This document shows, piece by piece, positions 1 through 10,319 of a stretch of 64,000 bases of DNA (position 1 is its first letter; the number at the start of each line of letters is the position of its first letter). Origin of the DNA: Bacteroides ilei. GTDB lineage: Bacteria > Bacteroidota > Bacteroidia > Bacteroidales > Bacteroidaceae. Both the position numbers and the translations under genes were made by a program. The stretch covers positions 507,997-571,996 of the forward strand of contig NZ_LT635801.1 in NCBI RefSeq assembly GCF_900128495.1, written 5' to 3'. The notes beneath the pieces are model-generated. The model was not told the origin of the DNA, made no database searches, and was given only the letters and a program-made list of their open reading frames with translations.

Positions 1-2
1 AA

Positions 3-338
3 GGTTCGAGCCGCGAGCATGCCGCAATGGAGCCTCGGTTCCTGAACGTGAAGGCTATCCTGGCCAAGAGTTTCGCCCGTATTCATGAAACGAACCTGAA
101 GAAACAGGGTATGCTGGCACTGACGTTTGTCAATAAGGACGACTATGACAAGGTGCAGGAGCATGACCGTATCTCTGTTCTCGGACTGGATACATTTGCA
201 CCCGGAAAGCCTCTGAAGGTAGTGCTGCGCCATGAAGACGGTACGAGCGATACCATTGAAGCTTCCCATACATATAATGATATGCAGATTGCCTGGTTCC
301 GTGCCGGTTCTGCTTTGAATACATTCAGAAAACAATAA
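3..338 (+). CDS. acn: Aconitate hydratase, C-terminal fragment
   Basis: This is the 3' end of an aconitase gene whose start lies before the window. The open frame runs in from position 3 and begins with [14 protein letters not shown], the conserved swivel-domain segment that carries an active-site arginine. Aconitase converts citrate to isocitrate with a 4Fe-4S cluster; the cluster cysteines would lie upstream and are not visible. About 111 codons remain. The stop is 10 bases before icd, and gltA follows, so the three genes form a TCA operon that runs from oxaloacetate to 2-oxoglutarate. An internal ATG at 27 is not a credible start because the conserved motif begins before it. Confidence 0.95.
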   Translation, partial: GSSREHAAMEPRFLNVKAILAKSFARIHETNLKKQGMLALTFVNKDDYDKVQEHDRISVLGLDTFAPGKPLKVVLRHEDGTSDTIEASHTYNDMQIAWFRAGSALNTFRKQ

Positions 339-348
339 ATCCGATTCT

Positions 349-1608
349 ATGAGTAAAGTATATATGCAAGACGGTCGGCTGGTAGTGCCCGACTGTGTGA
401 CCATCCCTTTCATTGAAGGCGACGGTGTAGGAGCCGAAATCACTCCGGTTTGTCAGAAGATTGTCAACGAGGCCGTGAAACTGGCCTATGGAGGAAAACG
501 TTCCATCGAATGGAAAGAAGTGCTGGCCGGCGGTAAGGCGTTTGAAAAGACAGGCGAATGGCTGCCCGAAGCGACGATGGACGCTTTCCGTGAATACCTG
601 GTAGGAATCAAGGGTCCGCTTACCACGCCTGTAGGCGGCGGTATCCGTTCCTTGAATGTGGCCTTGCGCCAGACACTCGACCTGTATGTCTGCCTGCGTC
701 CGGTACGTTGGTTCAAGGGGGTAGTATCTCCGGTAAAGGAACCTCAGAAAGTGGATATGCATATTTTCCGTGAAAATACGGAAGATATCTATGCCGGAAT
801 AGAATGGGAACAGGGAACTCCGGAAGCGGAAAAGTTCTATACGTTCCTGCGTGACGAAATGGGAGTGACCAAGGTACGTTTCCCAAAGACTTCATCTTTC
901 GGTGTGAAGCCTGTATCTGTGGAAGGAACCCAGCGTCTGGTACGTTCGGCTATCAGCTATGCCCTGGAACATCAGTTGCCTTCCGTTACATTGGTGCATA
1001 AGGGGAATATCATGAAGTTTACCGAAGGAGGATTCAAGCGTTGGGGCTACGAAGTAGCCGAAAAGGAATTCGCCGGCAAGACATTCACCATGAACCAATA
1101 TGAAAAGGTAAAGAAGGATCTGGGTGAAGAATCGGCGAAAGCCGCTTTGGCTGAGGCCGTCAATACCGGCAAGCTGATTGTCAAGGACTGTATTGCGGAT
1201 GCGTTTCTGCAGAATACCCTGCTCATTCCGGAGGAATATTCCGTGATTGCCACATTGAACCTGAACGGCGACTATATCTCCGACCAGCTTGCTGCGATGG
1301 TGGGTGGCATCGGTATTGCACCGGGAGCCAATATCAATTACCTTACAGGACATGCCATTTTTGAGGCTACCCATGGTACGGCACCTAACATTGCCGGGAA
1401 GAACATAGTCAACCCGTGTTCGTTGCTGCTGTCTTCGGTCATGATGCTCGAATATCTGGGATGGAAGGAGGCCGGACAGTTGATTACCGGTGCGCTTGAA
1501 AAGGCCTTCGGAGAAGGAAAGGCCACCAATGATCTGGCCCGCTTCATGCCGGACGGACAGTCTCTTGGAACTGTTGAGTTCGGTGATTGTGTGATCGATT
1601 TTTTATAA
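349..1608 (+). CDS. icd: Isocitrate dehydrogenase, NADP-dependent
   Basis: 419 residues, the usual length of the homodimeric bacterial enzyme that oxidises isocitrate to 2-oxoglutarate in the cytoplasm. Visible family motifs are [19 protein letters not shown] (substrate binding, with the serine that is phosphorylated in enteric Icd), [16 protein letters not shown], the catalytic-lysine region [10 protein letters not shown], and the cofactor-binding stretch [23 protein letters not shown] rather than NAD preference is inferred from overall resemblance to the Icd type. The gene sits 10 bases after acn and 38 bases before gltA with no terminator in between, so cotranscription is likely. Confidence 0.96.
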   Translation: MSKVYMQDGRLVVPDCVTIPFIEGDGVGAEITPVCQKIVNEAVKLAYGGKRSIEWKEVLAGGKAFEKTGEWLPEATMDAFREYLVGIKGPLTTPVGGGIRSLNVALRQTLDLYVCLRPVRWFKGVVSPVKEPQKVDMHIFRENTEDIYAGIEWEQGTPEAEKFYTFLRDEMGVTKVRFPKTSSFGVKPVSVEGTQRLVRSAISYALEHQLPSVTLVHKGNIMKFTEGGFKRWGYEVAEKEFAGKTFTMNQYEKVKKDLGEESAKAALAEAVNTGKLIVKDCIADAFLQNTLLIPEEYSVIATLNLNGDYISDQLAAMVGGIGIAPGANINYLTGHAIFEATHGTAPNIAGKNIVNPCSLLLSSVMMLEYLGWKEAGQLITGALEKAFGEGKATNDLARFMPDGQSLGTVEFGDCVIDFL

Positions 1609-1646
1609 TAGAAGTTTAACCAATTCCTGCGTAACACTGAGAATCT

Positions 1647-2987
1647 ATGAAAAAGGAATATGTTGTATATAAACTCTCGGAATGTGCAAAACATGCATGC
1701 CGTATCGATAATGAGCTTTTTACCAAATATAATGTAAAGCGCGGACTCCGTAATGAAGACGGGACCGGAGTACTGGTAGGTCTGACCAAGATCGGTAATG
1801 TGGTGGGTTATGAAAGAACCGACCAGGGACTGAAGGCGATTCCCGGCAAGCTGTTCTATCGCGGATACGACCTGGAAGACATTGCCCATGCCTTGCTGAA
1901 GGAAAAACGTTTCGGCTTTGAAGAGGTGGCCTATCTGTTGCTTTCGGGTGAGCTTCCTGATTCTGAGCAGCTGGCTTCCTTCAAGGAACTGATCAATGAC
2001 AATATGCCTCTCGACAAGAAGACTACGATGAATATCATTGACCTGGAAGGACAGAACATCATGAATATCCTGGCCCGGAGTGTACTTGAAATGTATACCT
2101 TCGATCCGAATCCGGATGACATCTCGCGCGACAACCTGATGCGTCAGTCGATAGAGCTGATTTCGAAGTTTCCTACCATCATTGCCTATGCCTATAACAT
2201 TTACCGTCATAGCACACAGGGACGTTCACTGCATATCCGTCATCCGCATGAAAACCTGTCATTGGCCGAAAACTTCCTTTACATGATCAAGAAGGACTAT
2301 ACGCCGTTGGAGGCACGTATGCTCGACCTGTTGCTGGTTTTGCAGGCCGAACATGGCGGTGGTAACAACTCTACCTTTACGGTCCGTGTGACCAGTTCAA
2401 CCCGTACCGATACCTATTCAAGCATTGCTGCCGGAATCGGATCCTTGAAAGGTCCGTTGCACGGAGGGGCAAACATCCAGGTAGTAAGGATGTTCCACCA
2501 TCTGAAGGAAGTTATATCCGACTGGAATAACATCGATGAGATAGATACATACCTTATCCGGATGCTGAACAAGGAGGCGTACGACGGCAGCGGACTGATC
2601 TATGGGATCGGTCATGCCGTGTATACCATTTCCGACCCACGTGCCGTATTGTTGAAGGAACTGGCCAGTGAACTGGTGGCCGAGAAAGGGATGGAAAAGG
2701 AATTTGCTTTCCTTGAACTCCTTGAGCAGCGTGCCATCGAATGTTTCAAGAAGGTGAAAGGTACCAAGAAACAGGTATGCTCTAATGTAGATTTCTATTC
2801 AGGCTTTATTTATGAGCTGATGGGGCTGCCTGTAGAGATCTATACTCCGCTGTTTGCTATGGCCCGTATAGTAGGATGGACGGCACACCGTATCGAGGAA
2901 TTGAATTTTGAGGGTCGCCGTATCATCCGTCCGGCCTATAAGAATGTGTTGGACGAAATGGAGTATACTCCTATATCCGACCGTTGA
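1647..2987 (+). CDS. gltA: Citrate synthase
   Basis: 446 residues. It condenses oxaloacetate and acetyl-CoA to citrate and is the last gene of the acn-icd-gltA operon. Recognisable motifs are GGGNNSTFTVRVTSST, GSLKGPLHGGANIQV with the active-site histidine, GIGHAVYTISDPRA with the second catalytic histidine, and a C-terminal block GLPVEIYTPLFAMARIVGW containing the region of the catalytic acid. The roughly 60-residue N-terminal extension before the core is common in Bacteroidetes citrate synthases. A stem-loop follows at 3018-3052. Confidence 0.95.
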   Translation: MKKEYVVYKLSECAKHACRIDNELFTKYNVKRGLRNEDGTGVLVGLTKIGNVVGYERTDQGLKAIPGKLFYRGYDLEDIAHALLKEKRFGFEEVAYLLLSGELPDSEQLASFKELINDNMPLDKKTTMNIIDLEGQNIMNILARSVLEMYTFDPNPDDISRDNLMRQSIELISKFPTIIAYAYNIYRHSTQGRSLHIRHPHENLSLAENFLYMIKKDYTPLEARMLDLLLVLQAEHGGGNNSTFTVRVTSSTRTDTYSSIAAGIGSLKGPLHGGANIQVVRMFHHLKEVISDWNNIDEIDTYLIRMLNKEAYDGSGLIYGIGHAVYTISDPRAVLLKELASELVAEKGMEKEFAFLELLEQRAIECFKKVKGTKKQVCSNVDFYSGFIYELMGLPVEIYTPLFAMARIVGWTAHRIEELNFEGRRIIRPAYKNVLDEMEYTPISDR

Positions 2988-3017
2988 TCTGCTCTTTTCG
3001 TTTTCTCTCTTCATATG

Positions 3018-3056
3018 TTCAGGCGGCTTTCATTATCCGGAGGTCGCCTGAATTGT
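3018..3056 (+). terminator. Intrinsic terminator of the acn-icd-gltA operon
   Basis: TTCAGGCGGC at 3018-3027 and GTCGCCTGAA at 3043-3052 pair with one mismatch and are followed by TTGTTTT on the plus strand, 30 bases after the gltA stop. Confidence 0.7.
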
Positions 3057-3065
3057 TTTGTGTAG

Positions 3066-3097
3066 TTTGTAGGAGCGTTTTCTTTGAAATATATTTG
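3066..3097 (+). promoter_or_regulatory. Bacteroides-type promoter for the GH95-GH8 genes
   Basis: TTTG at 3066-3069 and TATATTTG at 3090-3097, 20 bases apart, match the Bacteroides sigma-ABfr consensus TTTG-N19-21-TAnnTTTG. It lies about 50 bases before the GH95 start codon. Confidence 0.7.
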
Positions 3098-3145
3098 CCA
3101 GATAAAGTACTTCTGTGTAAATTTAACACCTGATTAATCTAAATT

Positions 3146-5614
3146 ATGGAATTCATGAAAAAATATTTTATTGGAGTAGGGCTGCTCCTGAGCATGACGG
3201 TTTATGTGCAGGCTCAGGATCTGAAGCTTTGGTATGGAAAGCCGGCCACTACATGGGTTGAGGCTTTGCCTGTGGGCAATTCGTCTATGGGAGCCATGGT
3301 TTATGGGGGAACCTATAAGGAAGAGTTGCAGCTGAACGAGGAGACCATGTGGGGAGGGGGACCTCACCGGAATGACAATCCCGAGGCCCGATCGCATCTT
3401 CAGGAAGTACGCGATCTGATTTTCGCCGGTAAAACGATGGATGCCCAGAACCTGATTGACAAGACTTTCTATACCGGAAAGAACGGTATGCCTTATCAGA
3501 CTGTCGGCAGCCTGCTGATCGAGATGCCTGACAAGGGGCAGGTGAGTGATTATTACCGTGATCTGGATTTGGAACGTGCCGTTGCCACGACCCGTTTTAA
3601 GGCGGACGGGGTGACATATACACGTGAGGTATTTGCTTCCTTTCCAGATAAGGTTATCATCGTGCGGTTTACCGCCGACAAGCCGGGTATGCTGAACTTT
3701 AAAGTCAAGTACACTTCTCCGTTGGAAAATACGGTCAGGAAATCGGGAAAGAAGCTGGTGTTGAGAGGAAAAGGACAGGCACATGAAGGTGTACCGGCTG
3801 TCATTGAAATGGAAACACAGAGTCAGGTGGCTGCTCAAGGCGGGAAGGTGAGGCTGACCGGCGATGCCATTTCTGTAGAGAATGCTACATCTGCTACTTT
3901 ATATATTGCTGCGGCAACCAATTTTGTGAACTACCACGATGTGAGTGGCAATGAAACGAAAAAAGCTTCGGCCTTGCTGAATGCTGCGATGAAAAAGAAT
4001 TACGATGATGCGCTGAAGGCACATGAAACCTATTACAAGTCACAGTTCGACCGGGTTTCCCTATCGCTGGAAAGTGCCGACAAGCAGGCGGCCGGACAGG
4101 AAACGGTAAAGCGTATAGCCGGTTTCAGTAAAGGGGGAGATGCTTCACTGGCAGCTCTGATGTTCCAGTACGGGCGTTATCTGCTGATATCTTCTTCACA
4201 GCCGGGCGGACAGGCTGCCAATCTGCAGGGTATCTGGAACGATAAGTTGCTGGCTCCCTGGGATGGGAAATATACCATCAACATCAATGCCGAAATGAAT
4301 TATTGGCCGGCTGAAGTGACCAACTTGTCGGAGACACACAAGCCGCTGTTCGACCTGATACAGGATCTTTCCGTTACGGGCCGGCAGACTGCCCGCGACA
4401 TGTATGGCTGTAACGGATGGGTAGCCCATCATAATACAGACATCTGGCGTATTACGGGTCCTGTCGATAATGCATTTTACGGAACCTGGCCCATGGGAGG
4501 AGCCTGGCTCACCACCCATCTGTGGCAGCATTATCTCTATACCGGTGACAAGCAGTTCCTGGAAGAGGCATATCCGGCGATGAAAGGGGCGGCCGACTTC
4601 TTCCTCAGCTATATGGTTCCGCATCCGAAGTACGGATGGAAAGTGACAGCGCCTTCCATGTCGCCCGAGCATGGTCCGGCGGGAGAGAATACCCAGGGCA
4701 ATTCAACGATTGTGGCGGGATGTACGATGGATAACCAGATCATTTTCGACGTGTTGAGCAATACGTTGGATGCCGCGAAGGTATTGGATATACAGCCGGC
4801 TTACCAGGATTCGCTGAAGAACCAGCTGGCTCAGCTTCCGCCTATGCAGATAGGCCGCTACAACCAGTTGCAGGAGTGGCTGGAAGATCTGGACAATCCT
4901 CGTGACGAACATCGCCACGTATCGCATGCATATGGTTTGTTCCCCAGCAACCAGATATCTCCTTATACCCATCCTTACCTGTTCCAGGCGGTTAAGAACA
5001 CGTTGCTGCAACGGGGTGACAAGGCAACCGGATGGTCTATCGGCTGGAAGATCAATTTGTGGGCGAGACTTCTTGACGGCAATCATGCCTATAAGATGAT
5101 TTCGAATCTGCTGGTGCTGCTGCCGAGTGATGCTGTAGCGCGCAAATATCCGGAAGGACGTACTTATCCGAATATGTTTGATGCCCATCCGCCTTTTCAG
5201 ATTGACGGAAATTTCGGATTTACGGCAGGTGTGGCCGAAATGTTGCTCCAGAGCCACGACGGGGCGGTACATCTGTTGCCGGCTTTGCCTGATGCCTGGT
5301 CGGAAGGTAGCGTAAAGGGTTTGGTTGCCCGTGGTGGTTTTGTGGTAGATATGGAATGGAACGGCGTACAGCTGGCCAAGGCCAAGATACATTCCCGTCT
5401 GGGAGGCAATCTGCGTCTGCGTTCTTATGTGCCGTTGAAAGGTGAAGGCTTGAAGCCGGCGCAAGGGGAAAATTCCAATCCGTTGTTCAGACAGGCTGAT
5501 ATCAAGGAACCTTTGGTGTCGAAGGACATAGTTCCGCAATATCCTGTTATTCCGAAGGTTTATGAATACGATCTGATGACCGAAGCCGGAAAAGATTATG
5601 TGGTTACGAGATGA
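3146..5614 (+). CDS. GH95 family alpha-L-fucosidase, secreted
   Basis: 822 residues with an N-terminal signal peptide ([21 protein letters not shown], cleavage near AQA-QD). The start could equally be the ATG at 3155, which gives the canonical MKK signal. Family features are an N-terminal beta domain with [14 protein letters not shown] and [13 protein letters not shown], and an (alpha/alpha)6 catalytic region with [41 protein letters not shown] and [18 protein letters not shown]. These match GH95 enzymes that remove alpha-1,2-L-fucose (some release L-galactose) from host or plant glycans. The stop overlaps the open frame of the next gene, a GH8 enzyme, implying coexpression. No SusC/SusD pair is adjacent. 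Exact substrate is not determinable here. Confidence 0.9.
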   Translation: MEFMKKYFIGVGLLLSMTVYVQAQDLKLWYGKPATTWVEALPVGNSSMGAMVYGGTYKEELQLNEETMWGGGPHRNDNPEARSHLQEVRDLIFAGKTMDAQNLIDKTFYTGKNGMPYQTVGSLLIEMPDKGQVSDYYRDLDLERAVATTRFKADGVTYTREVFASFPDKVIIVRFTADKPGMLNFKVKYTSPLENTVRKSGKKLVLRGKGQAHEGVPAVIEMETQSQVAAQGGKVRLTGDAISVENATSATLYIAAATNFVNYHDVSGNETKKASALLNAAMKKNYDDALKAHETYYKSQFDRVSLSLESADKQAAGQETVKRIAGFSKGGDASLAALMFQYGRYLLISSSQPGGQAANLQGIWNDKLLAPWDGKYTININAEMNYWPAEVTNLSETHKPLFDLIQDLSVTGRQTARDMYGCNGWVAHHNTDIWRITGPVDNAFYGTWPMGGAWLTTHLWQHYLYTGDKQFLEEAYPAMKGAADFFLSYMVPHPKYGWKVTAPSMSPEHGPAGENTQGNSTIVAGCTMDNQIIFDVLSNTLDAAKVLDIQPAYQDSLKNQLAQLPPMQIGRYNQLQEWLEDLDNPRDEHRHVSHAYGLFPSNQISPYTHPYLFQAVKNTLLQRGDKATGWSIGWKINLWARLLDGNHAYKMISNLLVLLPSDAVARKYPEGRTYPNMFDAHPPFQIDGNFGFTAGVAEMLLQSHDGAVHLLPALPDAWSEGSVKGLVARGGFVVDMEWNGVQLAKAKIHSRLGGNLRLRSYVPLKGEGLKPAQGENSNPLFRQADIKEPLVSKDIVPQYPVIPKVYEYDLMTEAGKDYVVTR

Positions 5615-5673
5615 TGGAACAAGATGAAAAAGTAGGAAAACGATGTAGGACATTTGATAATTTGGACACCGAT

Positions 5674-6903
5674 ATGAAAATTTATTCTGTTTTTTTAGCT
5701 TTGATAGTATGCCTGGGGTGCGGTTTGGATGCATGGGGGAAATCTGCCGGTACCGGCAGACCTTCGGGAGCATTCTATACGGGAATCTATCCGAACCTTT
5801 TCCATGAGTATCTTGGTGTGTCACAGGATGAGACCGATGAGAAGCTGGCCCGGATATGGAACCATTTCTTTGTAGACGATGAAACGAAGGTCTATTATGA
5901 AGATAGTGACAGCACTGCTTATATTTATGATACCGGAAGCAACGATGTCCGGACGGAGGGCATGTCATACGGGATGATGATTTGTGTGCAGATGGACAAG
6001 CGGCAGGAGTTCGACAAGATTTGGCGGTGGACCAAGAAATATATGCATTATACTTCGGGACGGTGGTCGGGATATTTTGCCTGGCAATGTACTACTGACG
6101 GAAAGAAGATAGGTGAGGAGCCCAGTTGTGCAACCGACGGTGAAATCTATTTTATCACATCCCTGTTCTTTGCCTCACACCGTTGGGGAAACGAAGGAGC
6201 GTATAACTATGAGAAGGAGGCACAGCAGATCTTGAAGGATGTCATGTCAAAGGATGGTGCAGGAGACATTTATAACATGTTTGATGCCGGTTCCAAGCTG
6301 GTGACATTCGTTCCGTCCAGGGACATGCGTCATTTTACCGATCCGTCTTATAACCTTCCGGCCTTCTTTGAATTATGGGCGTTATGGGCCGATTTGGATC
6401 AGGATTTCTGGGCTCAGACTCCGGATGCCGCACGTCGTTTGTTGGCACAGGCTTCACATCCGGTGACCGGGTTGTTCCCTGATTATTCCACGTTTGACGG
6501 GAAACCTCACCAACCGTATTGGAAAGAGGATTACGATGCCCGCCGTTATCAGTATGATGCCATCCGTTGTGCCATGAATGTGGGGATGGACTATTATTGG
6601 TTTGGCAAGGATGCCTCCCGGCAGACTGAGATGATGACACGCCTGCTCACTTTCCTGAAGAATGATAATTATACGCACGGGCAGTTTGAGCTGGATGGAA
6701 AGAAGCCTACAGGTTCATATTCCGAAGGGATGGCAGGAGCCAATGCTGTAGGTGCCTTTGCCCTGACCGACAAGGAACTTGCCCGTGAATATATCCTCCG
6801 TTTATGGAATACTCCGTTGCCTACGGGTAAGTTCAGGTATTATGCCGGTATGGTGTATATGCTTTCCATGCTTCACGTCAGCGGTAATTTCAGGGTGTAT
6901 TGA
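5674..6903 (+). CDS. GH8 family glycoside hydrolase, reducing-end oligoxylanase-like
   Basis: 409 residues from the ATG at 5674, chosen because it opens a signal peptide (MKIYSVFLALIVCLGCGLDAWG); the frame itself extends to an ATG at 5611 that overlaps the GH95 stop. The motif VRTEGMSYGMMI carries the presumed catalytic acid glutamate of GH8. Other aromatic-rich blocks (RWTKKYMHYTSGRWSGYFAW, DAIRCAMNVGMDYYWF) resemble reducing-end xylose-releasing exo-oligoxylanases (Rex). Such enzymes hydrolyse short xylo-oligosaccharides from the reducing end. GH8 also contains cellulases and chitosanases, so the substrate is an inference. It is likely cotranscribed with the GH95 gene. Confidence 0.8.
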   Translation: MKIYSVFLALIVCLGCGLDAWGKSAGTGRPSGAFYTGIYPNLFHEYLGVSQDETDEKLARIWNHFFVDDETKVYYEDSDSTAYIYDTGSNDVRTEGMSYGMMICVQMDKRQEFDKIWRWTKKYMHYTSGRWSGYFAWQCTTDGKKIGEEPSCATDGEIYFITSLFFASHRWGNEGAYNYEKEAQQILKDVMSKDGAGDIYNMFDAGSKLVTFVPSRDMRHFTDPSYNLPAFFELWALWADLDQDFWAQTPDAARRLLAQASHPVTGLFPDYSTFDGKPHQPYWKEDYDARRYQYDAIRCAMNVGMDYYWFGKDASRQTEMMTRLLTFLKNDNYTHGQFELDGKKPTGSYSEGMAGANAVGAFALTDKELAREYILRLWNTPLPTGKFRYYAGMVYMLSMLHVSGNFRVY

Positions 6904-6916
6904 CCGTATGCTTGCT

Positions 6917-7285
6917 TTAGCGGAGATAGGTCGCTTCGACCCCTACTTGTTGGCAGTCTGCCCCCATAGGAGGATTCTGTTTGAACAGTGCGATCTTTAT
7001 TTCCACTATAGACGGGAAACGGTCGAACAGGTGCCGTGCAATCCGATGTATGACATGCTCCAGCAGTCGGGAAGGGATATCCATCTCTTCTTTCACTGCC
7101 GCGAATACATCGGCATAGTTTACGGTTCCTTCCAGTTCATCCTGTGCGGCGGCCCGTGAAAAATCTGTTTTCAGCCTCAGGCTGACGGTATATTCGGCTC
7201 CTACCTTGTTTTCCTGGGGGAGTACACCGTGGTAAGCGTACAGTTTTATCCCGTCCAGGTAGATATACATGTTGTCTGCTCTCAT
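6917..7285 (-). CDS. folB: Dihydroneopterin aldolase
   Basis: 122 residues, the normal FolB length. It converts dihydroneopterin to 6-hydroxymethyl-dihydropterin in folate synthesis. The sequence shows IYLDGIKLYAYHGVLPQEN (the conserved L-x-A-x-H-G-V/C block with the pterin-site tyrosine and glutamate), NYADVFAAVKEEM, and a C-terminal segment VEIKIALFKQNPPM with the catalytic lysine. It is convergent with the GH8 gene (13 bases between stops) and lies downstream of nrdJ, separated from it by a terminator. Confidence 0.93.
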   Translation of the reverse strand: MRADNMYIYLDGIKLYAYHGVLPQENKVGAEYTVSLRLKTDFSRAAAQDELEGTVNYADVFAAVKEEMDIPSRLLEHVIHRIARHLFDRFPSIVEIKIALFKQNPPMGADCQQVGVEATYLR

Positions 7286-7303
7286 AGTTGATGGGAAGTT
7301 TAA

Positions 7304-7374
7304 TTAAAAAAGTCATTCGGAAAATGAACTGTTTCCGGGAATATTTTCCCCTGCAGCTATATTCCGAATGACTT
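7304..7374 (-). terminator. Terminator of nrdJ
   Basis: A perfect 13-bp inverted repeat (aagtcattcggaa at 7310-7322, ttccgaatgactt at 7362-7374) lies just after the nrdJ stop. On the minus strand the second arm is followed by a run of six Ts and TTAATT. The loop is long (39 bases). It separates nrdJ from folB. Confidence 0.65.
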
Positions 7375-7402
7375 GTTTTATTATTATGTAGAATTGTAAA
7401 GA

Positions 7403-9949
7403 TTATCCGCAACGCGAAGCACCGCAAGTCTTACAGATAAGGCAGCCTTCCTGATATACCAGTGTTTCATGGCCGCAATTCGGACATTTTACCCCTTTAG
7501 CTTCGGTTCCGTCCTGCACATATTTCTTCAGTGCACGTTCCACACCGTTTTTCCAGGTATTGATGTTCTCGCTGTCGAGCTGCAGTGAACTTACCAGCTT
7601 GATGACCTGTTCGATAGGCATCTGCCAGCGCAAGACTCCTGAAATGAGTTTTGCATAGTTCCAGTACTCTTTGTCGAATTTACCGGAAAGGCCTTCAACC
7701 GTCATCTTGTATCCTCGTTTGTTCTCGAACTGGAAGTCATAACGTTTATTGCCTTCTTCGTCGAAATTCTTGATGATGCGTCCTTTGGTTACGGATTTCG
7801 GAAGTACGATACCTTCTTCATCATCCTGCAGACCGGTAAAGATTTCGTAAGGACGACCGTCTAGCAAGCCTACAAAGGCTACCCATTTTTCCTTGTTGTT
7901 CTGGAAACGTACCACATCGGCTTCCAGTACCCGTGGACGTACTTCTACAACCTCACGTGTCTTGACACATTCGCAAGGCCCTTCTTTCTTGTCGTCCTTC
8001 TTCTTGGTAGAAAGCAGCACACCAGCGCGTGAACCGTCACGGTAAACCGTACATCCCTTGCATCCGGAGCGCCATGCTTCTACATACAGGCGGTTTACCA
8101 GGTCTTCATCGACGTTGTTGGGCAGATTGATCGTTACACTGATAGAGTGGTCCACCCATTTCTGGATGCGGCCCTGCATCTTGACTTTCATCAGCCAGTC
8201 GACATCATTGGAAGTAGCCTTGTAGTAAGGTGATTTGGCCACCAGTTCATCTATTTCTTCCTGGGTATACCGTTTATCGGGATCATATCCGTTGACTTCC
8301 ATCCAGGTAAGGAACTTATGGTGGAATACAGTATATTCTTCGAATGCATCGCCTGTTTCATCCACAAAGTCTACATGTACATTGGTGTCGTTCGGGTTAA
8401 CCTTACGGCGGCGCTTGTATACTGGCATGAACACCGGTTCAATGCCGGACGTAGTCTGCGTCATCAGACTGGTTGTACCTGTAGGAGCGATGGTAAGGCA
8501 GGCGATGTTACGGCGACCGTATTTCTTCATGTCTTCATACAATTGAGGATCGGCTTCGCGTAAACGATTGATGAACGGGTTTTCCTTCTCACGTTCCGCA
8601 TCGTAGATTTCGAAGGCTCCGCGTTCCTTGGCCATGTTGACTGATGAGCGGTAAGCTTCCAGAGCGATCGTTTTCTGTACCTGTTCTGCAAATTCCGTAG
8701 CTTCTTCCGTTCCGTAGCGCAGTCCCATGGCGGCAAGCATATCTCCTTCGGCTGTGATACCTACTCCCGTACGGCGTCCCATTCCGGATTTGCGGTAAAT
8801 CTTTTCCCACAGGTGGCGTTCTGTTCCCTTGACTTCTTCACTTTCCGGATCGCTGTCTATCTTTTCCATGATCTTCTGGATCTTTTCCAGTTCAAGGTCA
8901 ATGATATCGTCCATGATACGCTGTGCCAATGCCACATGCTTTTTGAACAGGTCGAAATCGAAATATGCTTCCGGAGTGAACGGATTCACTACATATGAAT
9001 AGAGGTTGATGGCCAGCAGTCGGCAGGAGTCGTACGGACACAATGGAATTTCACCGCAAGGGTTGGTCGATACGGTTTTGAAACCCAGGTCGGCATAACA
9101 GTCGGGTACCGATTCGCGGATAATGGTGTCCCAGAACAGTACACCCGGTTCGGCCGATTTCCATGCGTTGTGCACAATCTTCTTCCATAATGCTGCGGCA
9201 TCAATTTCCTTGACCACTTTCGGCTGGTCGGAATCAATGGGGAACTGTTGGGTGTAGCTCCGGTTTTCGATGGCTGCCTGCATGAATTCGTCGTCAAGCT
9301 TTACAGATACGTTGGCGCCCGTAACCTTGCCTTCAGTCATTTTCGCATCGATGAATGCTTCCGAATCAGGATGTTTGATGGATACACTCAGCATCAAGGC
9401 TCCGCGACGTCCGTCCTGTGCAACTTCACGCGTCGAGTTGGAATAACGTTCCATAAACGGAACCAGGCCGGTTGAAGTCAGAGCAGAATTCTTTACAGGA
9501 GAACCTTTCGGGCGGATATGCGAAAGGTCGTGACCTACACCACCGCGACGTTTCATCAGCTGAACCTGTTCTTCGTCAATGCGGATGATGGCTCCGTATG
9601 AATCAGCGGATCCGTCAAGTCCGATTACAAAACAGTTAGAAAGAGAAGCTACCTGATAATCGTTGCCAATTCCAGTCATCGGACTTCCTTGCGGTATGAT
9701 GTACTTGAAATGGTCAAGCAGGTTAAACAGTTGTTGAGCGCTAAGTCCGTTCGGATACTTGGCTTCAATTCGGGCAACTTCATTGGCGATACGCCAATGC
9801 ATGTCTTCCGGTGACTTTTCATAGATGTTTCCAAAAGAGTCTTTGACGGCATACTTATTTACCCACACGCGGGCTGCCAACTCATCTCCTTTGAAATACT
9901 CCAGCGAGGCCGCGAAGGCTTCGTCGTAGGTGTAAGTTTGTTTTTCCAC
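7403..9949 (-). CDS. nrdJ: Adenosylcobalamin-dependent (class II) ribonucleotide reductase
   Basis: 848 residues. It reduces ribonucleotides to deoxyribonucleotides using adenosylcobalamin and so needs neither oxygen nor a glycyl radical activase. Visible family motifs are NSTREVAQDGRRGALMLSV, STNPCGEIPLCPYDSC with active-site cysteines, and IAPTGTTSLMTQTTSGIEPV in the radical barrel. The C terminus ends in a four-cysteine ribbon (CPNCGHE, then CLICKTCGASRCG) typical of this subfamily, with terminal cysteines that could serve as the redox relay. The gene has its own promoter about 90 bases upstream and a terminator downstream. No cobalamin riboswitch was seen in the leader. Confidence 0.94.
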   Translation of the reverse strand: MEKQTYTYDEAFAASLEYFKGDELAARVWVNKYAVKDSFGNIYEKSPEDMHWRIANEVARIEAKYPNGLSAQQLFNLLDHFKYIIPQGSPMTGIGNDYQVASLSNCFVIGLDGSADSYGAIIRIDEEQVQLMKRRGGVGHDLSHIRPKGSPVKNSALTSTGLVPFMERYSNSTREVAQDGRRGALMLSVSIKHPDSEAFIDAKMTEGKVTGANVSVKLDDEFMQAAIENRSYTQQFPIDSDQPKVVKEIDAAALWKKIVHNAWKSAEPGVLFWDTIIRESVPDCYADLGFKTVSTNPCGEIPLCPYDSCRLLAINLYSYVVNPFTPEAYFDFDLFKKHVALAQRIMDDIIDLELEKIQKIMEKIDSDPESEEVKGTERHLWEKIYRKSGMGRRTGVGITAEGDMLAAMGLRYGTEEATEFAEQVQKTIALEAYRSSVNMAKERGAFEIYDAEREKENPFINRLREADPQLYEDMKKYGRRNIACLTIAPTGTTSLMTQTTSGIEPVFMPVYKRRRKVNPNDTNVHVDFVDETGDAFEEYTVFHHKFLTWMEVNGYDPDKRYTQEEIDELVAKSPYYKATSNDVDWLMKVKMQGRIQKWVDHSISVTINLPNNVDEDLVNRLYVEAWRSGCKGCTVYRDGSRAGVLLSTKKKDDKKEGPCECVKTREVVEVRPRVLEADVVRFQNNKEKWVAFVGLLDGRPYEIFTGLQDDEEGIVLPKSVTKGRIIKNFDEEGNKRYDFQFENKRGYKMTVEGLSGKFDKEYWNYAKLISGVLRWQMPIEQVIKLVSSLQLDSENINTWKNGVERALKKYVQDGTEAKGVKCPNCGHETLVYQEGCLICKTCGASRCG

Positions 9950-10035
9950 GGTTTTTATAAATATTTGGTACGTTATTATTTTTAGTTGTCTTGATGTCTG
10001 TAGTAGAATGTTCGCTTATTAATAACATACGGCTG

Positions 10036-10066
10036 CAAAACTATATATGTTTTTTAGAATGACAAA
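10036..10066 (-). promoter_or_regulatory. Promoter of nrdJ
   Basis: On the minus strand TTTG (plus 10063-10066) and TAGTTTTG (plus 10036-10043) are separated by exactly 19 bases, a full match to the Bacteroides consensus. The expected transcript start is near 10029, giving a leader of about 80 bases. Confidence 0.75.
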
Positions 10067-10290
10067 ATAAAACAACAAAAAGTTATCAACAAAAATAAAA
10101 GTTTTCCGATTTTAATTTATTATCTTCTGATTATTAATATATTATGAATTTTTATTCTAGAAAAAGTTGTCTAAAATGTAAAATTATCCTTGTGCGCTGT
10201 TTTTATGCCGATTATGTCCTTCATCTGAATGTGCCTGCATTTTTAACTATTTACAATACCTGTCAGCCGTCGGATTTGATAAATATTTGC

Positions 10291-10298
10291 TATTTTTG
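10291..10298 (+). promoter_or_regulatory. -7 box of the nitroreductase gene
   Basis: TATTTTTG matches TAnnTTTG. Transcription would start near 10305, which rules out the earlier in-frame ATG at 10287 and supports a start at 10320. The rest of the ~370-bp divergent gap (9950-10319) is AT-rich and shows no gene. Confidence 0.6.
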
Positions 10299-10319
10299 TA
10301 TAAATCAATTTTTATGTAT

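Noticed and set aside
4703..5968. A 421-codon minus-strand frame opposite the GH95 and GH8 genes
   Set aside because: Antisense shadow of two well-supported hydrolase genes; rich in Arg/His/Gln with no motifs.
9950..10319. Cobalamin riboswitch or NrdR boxes upstream of the B12-dependent nrdJ
   Set aside because: No B12-box-like or NrdR-box pair was recognised; the leader is only about 80 bases and AT-rich.
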